A stretch of DNA of 52,393 nucleotides from Bauldia sp. (GTDB taxonomy: Bacteria > Pseudomonadota > Alphaproteobacteria > Rhizobiales > Kaistiaceae). The stretch covers positions 1 through 52,393 of the forward strand of contig JADYYB010000211.1 of the NCBI GenBank assembly GCA_020853895.1. The letters run 5' to 3'. A program made the position numbers and the translations under genes. How positions within the stretch are numbered: the stretch's first letter is position 1; the number at the start of each line of letters is the position of its first letter. The notes beneath the pieces were generated by a model that did no database searches, had not been told where the DNA came from, and saw only the letters and a list, made by a program, of their open reading frames with translations. Positions 1 to 6,817 of the stretch are shown piece after piece.

Positions 1-652
1 GATCGAAGCGGCCATTGGCGTCGACGGCGAGTTTCCCCTCGCCGCCGATCTCGTCGAGAACGGCCTCGATGCGGCGGCGGTCTTCATCGAGGCTGGCGCC
101 GCCGATCTTCATCTTCACAACATTGTAACCGCGCTGAAGATAGGAGCGCATTTCGGCGCGGAGCGCCGTATCGTCCTTGCCCGGATAATAGTAGCCGCCA
201 GCGGCGTAAACGAAGACGCGCGGGTTGGCCTCGCGGCCATGGCGCTCGGCGAGCAGGCGGAAGAGCGGCTTCCCCTCGATCTTGGCGACGGCGTCCCATA
301 CCGCCATGTCGATCGTGCCGACCGCGACCGAACGCTCGCCGTGGCCGCCCGGCTTCTCGTTGGTCATCATCGCCGCCCAGATCTTCGCCGGGTCGAGATT
401 GGTTCCGGCATCGTCGATGAGCGACTTGGGGTCGGCCTGCAGCACGCGATCGCGGAAGCGCTCGCGGATCAGGCCGCCCTGCCCGTAGCGGCCGTTCGAG
501 TTGAAGCCGTAGCCGACGACTCTGCGGCCATCGCGCACGACATCGGTAACGACGGCGACGAGGCTCGCGGTCATCTTCGAGAAGTCGATATAGGCGTTGC
601 GGATCGGCGAGGCGATCGGCTGGGTGATCTCGGCGATGTCGACGATCCGCAT
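1..652 (-). CDS. tarD: D(-)-tartrate dehydratase-like enolase superfamily protein (3' end cut by window)
   Basis: Mandelate racemase/muconate lactonizing-type member of the enolase superfamily, which removes the alpha proton of a carboxylate sugar acid using Mg2+. The protein starts MRIVDIAEITQPIASPIRNA and continues through GYGFNSNGRYGQGG, NEKPGGHGERSVAVGTIDM and VYAAGGYYYPGKD to NVVKMKIGG, the K-x-K catalytic motif, and AVDANGRFD, whose Asp is the first metal ligand; the window edge cuts it there after about 217 residues of an expected 390. The wording of these stretches is very close to what I remember of the Bradyrhizobium D-tartrate dehydratase, so that substrate is likely but inferred. 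The ATG at 652 is preceded by GGAG at good spacing. Confidence 0.85.
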   Translation of the reverse strand, partial: MRIVDIAEITQPIASPIRNAYIDFSKMTASLVAVVTDVVRDGRRVVGYGFNSNGRYGQGGLIRERFRDRVLQADPKSLIDDAGTNLDPAKIWAAMMTNEKPGGHGERSVAVGTIDMAVWDAVAKIEGKPLFRLLAERHGREANPRVFVYAAGGYYYPGKDDTALRAEMRSYLQRGYNVVKMKIGGASLDEDRRRIEAVLDEIGGEGKLAVDANGRFD

Positions 653-869
653 GGCGGGCTCCAGATTTTGGGCTTCGCTTAGCACGCCGAGCGAGGCGCG
701 AAAGCGCCGCACGCTGCGGCTTCCCGCCCCGGCTCGCGTCAACTTGGGCGCGGCCGTACACGGAACCAAATGCTGAGGCGAAGCTTAGTGGCGAATGGCG
801 CTGGCGAAGGAACCGGTCGAGGTCACGACGCCAAGGCCTTTTGAGAGTTGGATTTTCGGGAGTTGGGCT

Positions 870-1034
870 ATGAGCAGGAACACGACTACCGCCGTACTGC
901 TTCTGGGGGCTGCGCTGATCATCGTGCTGCTGGTGACGGTCAACGTCCGCTCGTGCGAGAGCACGACCGGGCCGTTCGGCTTCCTCCGCTTCACCACGTG
1001 CACGTCGGAGCCGCTCGTCCAGCTGCCGGCCTAG
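870..1034 (+). CDS. small single-pass membrane protein, unknown function
   Basis: Codes for 54 residues, MSRNTTTAVLLLGAALIIVL then a short charged and Cys-containing tail (RSCESTTGPFG, TTCTSEP). Residues 8-25 form one hydrophobic segment, so the product should sit in the inner membrane with a small periplasmic tail carrying two cysteines. GGAG lies 7 nt before the ATG. It sits 95 bp upstream of ku on the same strand and is divergent from the tartrate dehydratase gene. I do not recognise a family; the good ribosome site and clean topology are the reasons for calling it. Confidence 0.5.
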   Translation: MSRNTTTAVLLLGAALIIVLLVTVNVRSCESTTGPFGFLRFTTCTSEPLVQLPA

Positions 1035-1128
1035 CTCCACAATTCGGCGCTGCCCACTTGAACTCGGCGGCGCGGCGGGGGAACGTCGGGACCGGATACC
1101 GGTTGACCTCAGGGTTACGGAGCAAGTC

Positions 1129-2034
1129 GTGGCGCCGCGTGCGAGCTGGAAGGGTTTCCTCAAGATCGGCGAGCTGACCTGCCCGGTCGCGCTGCACACG
1201 GCGGCCTCGACCGCGGAGCGGATCCGCTTCCACACGATCAACCGGGCGACGGGGCACCGCGTGAACCGCCAGTTCGTCGACCAGGAGACGGGCAAGGTCG
1301 TGGCTTCAGACGAGCAGGTGAAGGGCTACGAGGTCGCCAAGGGCGAATATGTCGTGCTCGAGCCGGATGAGATCGCGGCCACGATTCCGCAGGGCGACAA
1401 GACGCTGTCGGTGGACGCGTTCGTGAAGGTCGAGGACATCGACAAGGCCTATTTCGACCGGCCCTATTATCTGACGCCCGCGGACGAGGTGTCGCTGAAG
1501 GCCTATGGCCTCATCCGCGAGGGGCTGAAGAAGGAAGGGGTCGCCGCGCTCGCCCGGGCCCTTCTCTTCCGCAAGGTGCGGACGGTGCTGATCCGGCCCT
1601 TCGAGCTCGGCCTCATGGCGACCACGCTCAACTTCGACTACGAGGTGCGCGAGGCCGACACCGTTTTCGACGACATCAAGAACGTGAAGATCGGCAAGGA
1701 GATGCTCGACCTCGCCGAGCACATCATCTCGACCAAGCGCGGCAGCTTCGACCCGGCCAAGTTCGACGACCGCTACGAGGCGGCGCTGGCCGAGCTGGTC
1801 AAGGCCAAGATCGAGGGCCGCGAGATGGAGCGCCCGGCCGAGCCGGTGCCGACCAACGTCGTTAGCCTCATGGATGCGCTCCGGCAGAGCGCGGGCGGCA
1901 CCCGGGCGAAGGCGCCGGCCAAGAAGAAGGCGGCGGGCTCGAAGGCCGAGCGCGGCGTGGGCAAGAAGGCGCCCGCGCGCAAGACGGCCTCGAAGCGTGC
2001 CGCGGCCGAGCCGAAGCGCCGCAAGGCGAGCTAG
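1129..2034 (+). CDS. ku: Ku protein (non-homologous end joining), copy 1
   Basis: Bacterial Ku forms a homodimeric ring that loads on DNA double-strand ends and recruits LigD. The 301-residue product begins VAPRASWKGFLKIGELTCPV and has the typical FHTINRATGHRV, KGYE, YYLTPAD and VSLMDALRQS blocks of the Ku core. Residues from about 255 on form a Lys/Ala-rich tail, which in other bacterial Ku proteins binds DNA and is variable. The GTG start at 1129 has ACGGAG about 8 nt upstream. A second ku is convergent on the far side of the IS element, so two different Ku proteins are made from one locus. No ligD is visible in the window. Confidence 0.95.
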   Translation: MAPRASWKGFLKIGELTCPVALHTAASTAERIRFHTINRATGHRVNRQFVDQETGKVVASDEQVKGYEVAKGEYVVLEPDEIAATIPQGDKTLSVDAFVKVEDIDKAYFDRPYYLTPADEVSLKAYGLIREGLKKEGVAALARALLFRKVRTVLIRPFELGLMATTLNFDYEVREADTVFDDIKNVKIGKEMLDLAEHIISTKRGSFDPAKFDDRYEAALAELVKAKIEGREMERPAEPVPTNVVSLMDALRQSAGGTRAKAPAKKKAAGSKAERGVGKKAPARKTASKRAAAEPKRRKAS

Positions 2035-2057
2035 GCCTGTCCGTCAAGCTGCAATGC

Positions 2058-2076
2058 TTAACCTCCCCCTTGCGGG
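2058..2076. repeat. left fragment of composite intergenic palindrome, interrupted by the IS
   Basis: This is the outer part of one arm of an inverted repeat whose other arm is at 4701-4728. When the IS and one copy of the 8-bp duplication are removed, the arm continues at 4581 and the two arms match over 28 nt without mismatch. The last 8 bases (2069-2076, CTTGCGGG) are the left copy of the target-site duplication. Confidence 0.85.
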
Positions 2077-2104
2077 GGTACTATTATACTTGACAAACCC
2101 AGCC
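2077..2104 (+). repeat. left terminal inverted repeat of the IS
   Basis: Starts GGTACTATTATACTTGACAA and matches the reverse complement of 4545-4572 at 25 of 28 positions; the differences are at positions 3, 5 and 11. It contains a consensus TTGACA that serves as an inward -35 element. Confidence 0.9.
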
Positions 2105-2118
2105 GCTATGGGTAGGTT
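2090..2118 (+). promoter_or_regulatory. predicted promoter of the transposase, -35 inside the terminal repeat
   Basis: TTGACA at 2090-2095, 17 nt, then TAGGTT at 2113-2118, upstream of the transposase start at 2139. A small hairpin (GTAGG 2112-2116 with CCTAC 2123-2127) lies just before the GGGAG ribosome site and could modulate translation. Confidence 0.5.
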
Positions 2119-2138
2119 CGATCCTACGGGAGTGAGCC

Positions 2139-3083
2139 ATGGCGAGCGTTCTCAGCGAAGCTTATTTTCACGACGAGGCGGCGGCGACCGTGGCGCTGGA
2201 AGCGATCCTGTGGCCGAACGGTCCGGTGTGTCCCCATTGCGGCGAGACCGGCCGCATCAACAAGCTAGTGGGCGTAAAACGAAAGGACGGCACAGTCCGG
2301 CTGGGGCTGTGGAAATGCTACGATTGCCGCGGCCAATTCACCGTCCGCAAAGGCACCATTTTCGAGGACAGCCACGTTCCGCTCCATCTGTGGTTTCAAG
2401 CCGCCTATCTCATGTGTGCCAGCAAGAAGGGTGTGAGCAGCAACCAGCTTCACCGGACCCTCGGCGTCACCCTGAAGACTGCTTGGTTTATGAGCCACCG
2501 TCTTCGCGAATCCATGCGGGAGTTGAACCCAGAGGGACCGCTGGGTGGGGAAGGCCGGACCGTTGAGTTCGATGAGACCTATGTCGGCGGCAAGGAGAAG
2601 AACAAGCACGCCCACAAGCGTCACGGCGTCGGCGGCGGATACGGCAAAGAGGTAGTTCTATCCCTCGTCGAGCGTGGCGGTCGCGTCCGCTCTCACCACG
2701 TGCCCACCGTCACCGGCGAGACCCTTCGGCCGATCCTGAAGGAGCAAATTCACGAGGCATCCGCCGTCTATACCGATGACGGCGGGTCTCGCGTCGGCCG
2801 TGAGTTCGCCGGGCATCAGTCCGTCAATCACAGCATCAAGGAGTACGTGCGCGGCCCGGTGCACACGAATACCATCGAAGGCTATTTCTCCATCATGAAG
2901 CGCGGGATCGTTGGCGTTTACCATCACGTCAGCCCGCAGCACCTGAAGCGCTATCTCGCGGAGTTCGATTTCCGGTACAACAATCGGGTCGGACTAGGCG
3001 TTGGAGACCGCAACCGGACGGTCACCGCCATAAAGGGCGCAAGCGGAAAGCGACTGATGTACCGGGACTCGTTGGGGCGCTAA
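2139..3083 (+). CDS. IS1595-family (ISXO2-like) transposase
   Basis: DDE transposase of 314 residues. Residues 30-70 hold a zinc ribbon (CPHCG and CYDC) that recognises the element ends. Then comes a helical region with LHRTLGVTLKTAWFMSHRLR, and the catalytic core: first Asp in EFDETYVGGKEK, second in VYTDDGG, and Glu in NTIEGYFSIMKRG, followed by the family signature YHHVSPQHLKRYLAEF and FRYNNR. All catalytic residues are present and the length is full, so it should be active. GGGAG precedes the ATG by 7 nt. The passenger genes follow on the same strand, starting 26 bp downstream. Confidence 0.95.
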   Translation: MASVLSEAYFHDEAAATVALEAILWPNGPVCPHCGETGRINKLVGVKRKDGTVRLGLWKCYDCRGQFTVRKGTIFEDSHVPLHLWFQAAYLMCASKKGVSSNQLHRTLGVTLKTAWFMSHRLRESMRELNPEGPLGGEGRTVEFDETYVGGKEKNKHAHKRHGVGGGYGKEVVLSLVERGGRVRSHHVPTVTGETLRPILKEQIHEASAVYTDDGGSRVGREFAGHQSVNHSIKEYVRGPVHTNTIEGYFSIMKRGIVGVYHHVSPQHLKRYLAEFDFRYNNRVGLGVGDRNRTVTAIKGASGKRLMYRDSLGR

Positions 3084-3109
3084 GGCGCGTTACCGTTGTG
3101 GTGCGGATC

Positions 3110-3919
3110 ATGGCCGAGAACGAACGCATCACCCTGGTAATCGAAGGGCTCCCCGAGGACGAAGGACAAGTCCGTTTCAACGCTTTCCTCGCCGAGCTTC
3201 AGCGCCTGAGCGCAACCGTCAGCAAGCTCGATAAGGATGCAAATGACGGGACGCCCGGGAACAGCTTTCGCATCGCGGCGCTGTCCTATGCCAGCCCGAT
3301 CCGGGTCACGCTCGAAGCGCACGCCGTTCGCGGGAAGCCGCCCAGCGGTCATCTCATAATCGCGTCCCTTCATCGCGTTGCGGAAGCCATAACCACGGGC
3401 GACGATCTCCTCGACGTTGACGCCGAGTTGCTGGACGACATTGGCAGTCTCGCCAAGCCGGTCGGCAAGCAGATCAAGAACGCAACGCTCTTGTTTGACG
3501 ATGTTGCGCTCGACCTGACGCCCGAGGTCGCTCAACGCGTCGAAAGGGCGCTCGCGGTTGCGGATGAGTGCTACGGGACGGTTGAGGGGATGTTGGATCA
3601 GATCAACGTCCACGCCGGCGCGAACCTGTTCCACATCTATCCTGAGGTCGGCCCTCGAAAGGTCGCGTGTCGCTTTCCGAATTCCTTGCTCGACGATGCC
3701 GTCTCCGCAGTCGGTCGTCGCGTCGAGGTCTCTGGGACTTTGCATTTTCGTGCCAAGGCGGTCTTCCCACATCAGATAGCGGTAGCGGGTATCGATCCGT
3801 TCCCGCCGGAATCCGAGTTGCCAGACTGGGACGATCTTCGCGGGCTCGCCCCCGACGCGACAGGCGGCGTCCCCAGTGAAGTTTTCATTCGCAGGCTCCG
3901 CGAAAATGGCTGGCGCTAA
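3110..3919 (+). CDS. IS passenger protein of unknown function
   Basis: A 269-residue protein starting MAENERITLVIEGLPEDEGQ; GTG starts at 3098 or 3101 are possible alternatives. It is soluble, with no signal peptide or membrane segment, and contains FNAFLAELQRLSATVSKLD near the N-terminus and an acidic middle (DDLLDVDAELLDDIG). I do not recognise a domain. It lies between the transposase and a PIN-domain gene, and its last 14 nt overlap the PIN start, which implies coupled translation. By position it could control the PIN protein, but at this length it is not a classic VapB antitoxin; that role is inference. Confidence 0.7.
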   Translation: MAENERITLVIEGLPEDEGQVRFNAFLAELQRLSATVSKLDKDANDGTPGNSFRIAALSYASPIRVTLEAHAVRGKPPSGHLIIASLHRVAEAITTGDDLLDVDAELLDDIGSLAKPVGKQIKNATLLFDDVALDLTPEVAQRVERALAVADECYGTVEGMLDQINVHAGANLFHIYPEVGPRKVACRFPNSLLDDAVSAVGRRVEVSGTLHFRAKAVFPHQIAVAGIDPFPPESELPDWDDLRGLAPDATGGVPSEVFIRRLRENGWR

Positions 3920-4418
3920 TCCGCTCTTCTATTGGGACAGCTGCCTGTTCCTCGCGTGGCTCGGGGACGAACAGCGCAAGCCCGGTGAGATGGACGGCGT
4001 GCGTGAAATCATCTCGCGCCAGAAGCGCCGTGAGGTCCGCATTTGCACATCGGCACTGACGATTGTGGAGGTGCTGGAATCGAAGATTCCGGTAGGAGTT
4101 GGGAACGCCTTCGCCGAGCTGCTGAAGCGTGTTAACCGCATCAGCATGGACATCAAGGTCGCTAAGATCGCCCACGACATCCGCGACCACTACGCTCAAA
4201 AGGGCGGGACCAAACTGATGACGCCGGATGCGATCCACCTAGCAACGGCGATCCTCAACCGTGCCGACGAGTTTCACACCTTTGACGATTTGCTTCTGTC
4301 GCTGTCGGGGAATGTTGGAGGGCATAGGCTCAAAGTATGCAAACCAGAGGCAAGAAATCCGCAGCTCGACCTAGGACCGCCAAGCCCGCCAAACAGCGGC
4401 CCGAAGACACGTTCGTGA
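3906..4418 (+). CDS. PIN-domain (VapC-like) putative ribonuclease carried by the IS
   Basis: About 170 residues starting MAGANPLFYWDSCLFLAWLG. The acidic residues that bind Mg2+ in PIN nucleases are visible: Asp in YWDSC, Glu in TIVEVLE, Asp in MTPDAIHLATA, and the final acid pair in TFDDLL. PIN proteins usually cut RNA and are mostly toxins of type II systems. I chose the ATG at 3906 because the PIN fold begins directly after it; it overlaps the upstream gene by 14 nt. The C-terminal 27 residues are proline-rich, lie beyond the PIN fold, and overlap the next small gene in another frame. Confidence 0.85.
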   Translation: MAGANPLFYWDSCLFLAWLGDEQRKPGEMDGVREIISRQKRREVRICTSALTIVEVLESKIPVGVGNAFAELLKRVNRISMDIKVAKIAHDIRDHYAQKGGTKLMTPDAIHLATAILNRADEFHTFDDLLLSLSGNVGGHRLKVCKPEARNPQLDLGPPSPPNSGPKTRS

Positions 4419-4522
4419 ATGTCGCTCGTCGCCTCGGCGCGGACGAGGACAAGGGTCGCTTTGAGACGAAGCTGGGAAGGCTGGCCCGCGCCGGAGCCAA
4501 GAAGCAAAGCCCTGCCAATTGA
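4337..4522 (+). CDS. small basic passenger protein, unknown
   Basis: Codes for 61 residues: a Lys/Arg-rich N-terminus (MQTRGKKSAARPRTAKPAK) followed by EDTFVNVARRLGADEDKGRF and ETKLGRLARA. It overlaps the 3' end of the PIN gene and ends 22 bp before the right terminal repeat, so it is the last gene of the element. It is charged and probably soluble. The ribosome site is poor (GGAGGG about 13 nt upstream), so translation may depend on the PIN gene. No family recognised. Confidence 0.5.
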   Translation: MQTRGKKSAARPRTAKPAKQRPEDTFVNVARRLGADEDKGRFETKLGRLARAGAKKQSPAN

Positions 4523-4544
4523 ACGGGCAGCGACAACCTCTAGG

Positions 4545-4572
4545 GGCTGGGTTTGTCAAGTGTAATACTGCC
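4545..4572 (-). repeat. right terminal inverted repeat of the IS
   Basis: Reverse complement begins GGCAGTATTACACTTGACAA and matches the left end at 25 of 28 positions. The following bases 4573-4580 (CTTGCGGG) are the right copy of the target duplication. Confidence 0.9.
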
Positions 4573-4728
4573 CTTGCGGGGAGGTCGAAGGTGTGAGGCC
4601 TCTGGCCGAGCAGCTTCGGGAGGGGGTAGCGGGCGAAGCCCGCGTCCTTCCTTCCCTTAGCGAACATCCGGCTCACCCCCTCCCGAAATCGCTTCGCGAT
4701 TTCGACCTCCCCGCAAGGGGGAGGTTAA
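4573..4728. repeat. composite intergenic palindrome (main part) between convergent ku genes
   Basis: Two hairpin modules stand back to back. Module A (from 4580) runs GGAGGTCGAAGG... to CTTCGGGAGGGGG; module B (about 4674-4717) runs from CCCCCTCCCGAAATCGC to GCGATTTCGACCTCC. Outer arms pair with 2058-2076 once the IS is removed. A related copy, in the opposite orientation, lies at 20010-20168, also between two convergent genes. It may act as a two-way transcription terminator. Confidence 0.8.
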
Positions 4729-4748
4729 GAGGTGTTTGCCAACCTCGC

Positions 4749-5558
4749 CTATTTCGCCTTGGTTTTCTTGTCGGCGGCGATGCTCTTCTTGAGGGCGTCC
4801 ATGATGTTGATGACGTTGCTCGGCGGGGGGGCGGGCTCGGCGGCGGCCTCGGGCCTGGCGACCTTCTTGCCCTTCCGCTTGTCGGCGATGATCTTGAGGA
4901 GCTCGTCCTGGATGGGGTCCTTGACCAGCTTGGCGCTCCACGGCCGGGTCCGCTCCTCGATCACCTTGGTGACCAGCGACATCAGCTTGCCGTCCGGCTC
5001 CTCGACCTTGATGCCGGCGAAATAGTCCTTCGGCTCGCGCACTTCGTCGCCGTAGCGGAGCGTCCACAGGACGATGCCCTTGTCGCGCGGCTCGAGCATC
5101 ACGGCGCGCTCGCGGCGATAGAGGACAAGGCGGGCGATGCCGACCGTCCCGGTCGCGTTCATCGCCTCGCGGATGACGGCGAAGGCCTCTTCGCCGACAT
5201 CGCCGTCGGGCACGAGATAATGGGGCTTGTCGTACCAGACCCACTCGATCGAATCCCGCGGCACGAAGATGTCGATGTCGATGGTGCGCGCGCTTTCCAG
5301 CGCCACCGAGCGGATCTCGTCGTCGTCGAGGAGGACGTAGTCCTGCTCGCCGCGCTCGTAGCCCTTGGCCTCGTCCTCCTCGTCGATCGGCTTGCCGGAC
5401 TCGGCGTCGACGTAGCGGCTCTCGATGCGGTTGCCGGTCTCGCGGTTGAGGGTGTGGAACTTGACCTTCTTGCCCTCGGTGGTGGCCGGGGTCAGCGTGA
5501 CCGGGCAGGTCACCAGGAGGAGCTTGAGGTATCCCTTCCAGAACGGTCTCGGGGCCAT
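4749..5558 (-). CDS. ku: Ku protein (non-homologous end joining), copy 2
   Basis: A 269-residue Ku protein starting MAPRPFWKGYLKLLLVTCPV, with FHTLNRETGNRI, EAKGYERGEQDYVLL, WYDKPHYLVPD and the end-of-core motif INIMDALKKS. It is clearly a paralogue of copy 1 but far from identical, and it lacks the long Lys/Ala tail, ending in a short KKTKAK. The two genes may therefore bind DNA ends differently or form a heterodimer, as reported for other bacteria with several Ku genes; that is inference here. AGGGAC lies about 9 nt before the ATG. It is convergent with copy 1. Confidence 0.95.
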   Translation of the reverse strand: MAPRPFWKGYLKLLLVTCPVTLTPATTEGKKVKFHTLNRETGNRIESRYVDAESGKPIDEEDEAKGYERGEQDYVLLDDDEIRSVALESARTIDIDIFVPRDSIEWVWYDKPHYLVPDGDVGEEAFAVIREAMNATGTVGIARLVLYRRERAVMLEPRDKGIVLWTLRYGDEVREPKDYFAGIKVEEPDGKLMSLVTKVIEERTRPWSAKLVKDPIQDELLKIIADKRKGKKVARPEAAAEPAPPPSNVINIMDALKKSIAADKKTKAK

Positions 5559-5637
5559 GGCGGAAGTCCCTGACTCGGCGAGCCTTCTTGCTCAACCGCC
5601 AGTTTAGCCTCCGGTTCCGGCTTGGCCTAGCCTCCGG

Positions 5638-6486
5638 CTACTGGACGCGGCGCTCGATCGGGCCGTCGAGATAGTCCTGGTAGATCCAGCCGGACTGGCC
5701 GGAGACCACCACGTCGCACCAGAAATCGCAGCTCCGCACCTCGACCGGGGTGCCGGCGGCGACGATCGAGACGACCGGCGAGTTGCGGTCGGGGCCGCTC
5801 CGCATGTTGACCGCGGTGCGGGCGACCGCGCTCGTCGCGGAGCCGGCGGCGGCCGGCGGCGGGATCGAGCCGGTGAACTCGGGCGACGGCGCGGAGGCGG
5901 CCGGCATCGGGGGCGGCGGCAGGGCGGCGGTGGAGACCGCTCCCGGGATCGGCGCCAGCGGCGGCGGGGCCGGCCACTCGGTTTCCCGCAGGCGGTCCTG
6001 CGACTTGTCGATCTCGGGGATGGCGAGGTCGGCGGTCACGATGCCGCCCTCCCCCGCGGCGGGCTCGGCGGCGGCCGGCGGCGTGGCCTCAGGGCCGGGG
6101 CCGATCGGCATGCGGAGCGAGGAGTAGGCGGCGCCCGCGGCGACGAAGAGGGCGAAGAGGGAGATGCCGAGCACCGGGACGCGGAAACGGCGGCGGGGCT
6201 CGCTCGCCTCGGGCTCGAGCGGCTCGTCCGCGATGAGGTCGGGAGCGACCGGCGCCACTTCGGGCCCTGGCCGGGGGGCCTCCGGGATGGGCTCGGGCGG
6301 GGCCTCCTCGATCGGGGCGCTTTCGGCGGTGAGGTCGAGCAGCACGCCGTCGAGGAAGGGGTCGTCTTCCTGCCGGTAGAGGGTCGGGCCGGGGTTCGAT
6401 CCGGTTTCGGCGGGCGCGGAATTGCGCCGATCGGCGGGAACCGCCGCGCTTCCGCTGGACTTGTTAGAGGCTGTCAACAGGATCAT
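5638..6486 (-). CDS. single-pass membrane protein with periplasmic bacterial SH3 domain
   Basis: A 282-residue protein: an acidic, proline-rich cytoplasmic part (residues 1-100), a membrane segment near 103-122 (VPVLGISLFALFVAAGAAYS), a low-complexity Pro/Ala linker, and a bacterial SH3 domain from about residue 210 (VNMRSGPDRNSPVV, GTPVEVRSCDFWCDVV, GWIYQDYLDG). Such domains often bind peptidoglycan. The domain shares the C-x-x-W-C pattern with the SH3 at the end of the neighbouring divergent PBP1A, which points to a common role in the cell wall. I see no clear ribosome site before the ATG at 6486, so the start is less sure than the gene. Confidence 0.8.
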   Translation of the reverse strand: MILLTASNKSSGSAAVPADRRNSAPAETGSNPGPTLYRQEDDPFLDGVLLDLTAESAPIEEAPPEPIPEAPRPGPEVAPVAPDLIADEPLEPEASEPRRRFRVPVLGISLFALFVAAGAAYSSLRMPIGPGPEATPPAAAEPAAGEGGIVTADLAIPEIDKSQDRLRETEWPAPPPLAPIPGAVSTAALPPPPMPAASAPSPEFTGSIPPPAAAGSATSAVARTAVNMRSGPDRNSPVVSIVAAGTPVEVRSCDFWCDVVVSGQSGWIYQDYLDGPIERRVQ

Positions 6487-6817
6487 GCGAACGTACCGGC
6501 TGATCGAGAGAACGGGATTGGAGATTGGCCCAGATGCAGGTTATTCTGGGCGCTCGTATGGCAACCACGCTGGCTCACGATTGTGACCGGCCGGGGCCGA
6601 GATCGGGGCAAGGCCGAGGAATCTCGACGATTGCCCGCTTGGGTTGAGCTCATGGTATCCGCGATCGCCCAGAGCGCGGTGATGGGGGTGAGCGCCGGCC
6701 CATCCGCCCGCGGGGCGGCACGATCGGGCGTCTCTTCGCAGGGGCGCCCCCGAATGAACCTGTTCGCGTCCATGCGTCCGTAAGGCTGACGGCCGCACCC
6801 CTGAGAGAAGAAGCGCC
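6487..6817. other. intergenic region between divergent SH3 and PBP1A genes
   Basis: About 330 bp that must hold the promoters for both flanking genes. I see no convincing gene, RNA or repeat. The PBP1A frame is open back to a TGA at 6755 but has no start codon before 6818. Confidence 0.5.

Larger units (their letters stand above)
2077..4572 (+). mobile_element. IS1595-family element (ISNwi1-like) with three passenger genes, about 2.5 kb
   Basis: The ends were set from three agreeing signals: 28-bp terminal inverted repeats with 25 matches (2077-2104 and 4545-4572), an 8-bp direct duplication CTTGCGGG at 2069-2076 and 4573-4580, and a palindrome that becomes whole when the element is removed. 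Contents are an ISXO2-type DDE transposase, a 269-residue unknown protein, a PIN-domain protein and a 61-residue basic protein. IS1595-family elements are known to make 8-bp duplications, and the ISNwi1 and ISNha5 subgroups are known to carry passengers. The transposase is intact and the duplication is perfect, so the insertion looks recent. Confidence 0.9.

Noticed and set aside
2112..2127. GTAGG-TTCGAT-CCTAC looks like a tRNA T-arm
   Set aside because: The loop has 6 instead of 7 bases and no acceptor, D or anticodon arm lies upstream; it sits in the transposase leader inside the IS.
3110..4418. Classic VapBC toxin-antitoxin operon
   Set aside because: The upstream partner is 269 residues and shows no DNA-binding antitoxin domain, so only a PIN-domain pair of unknown type can be claimed.
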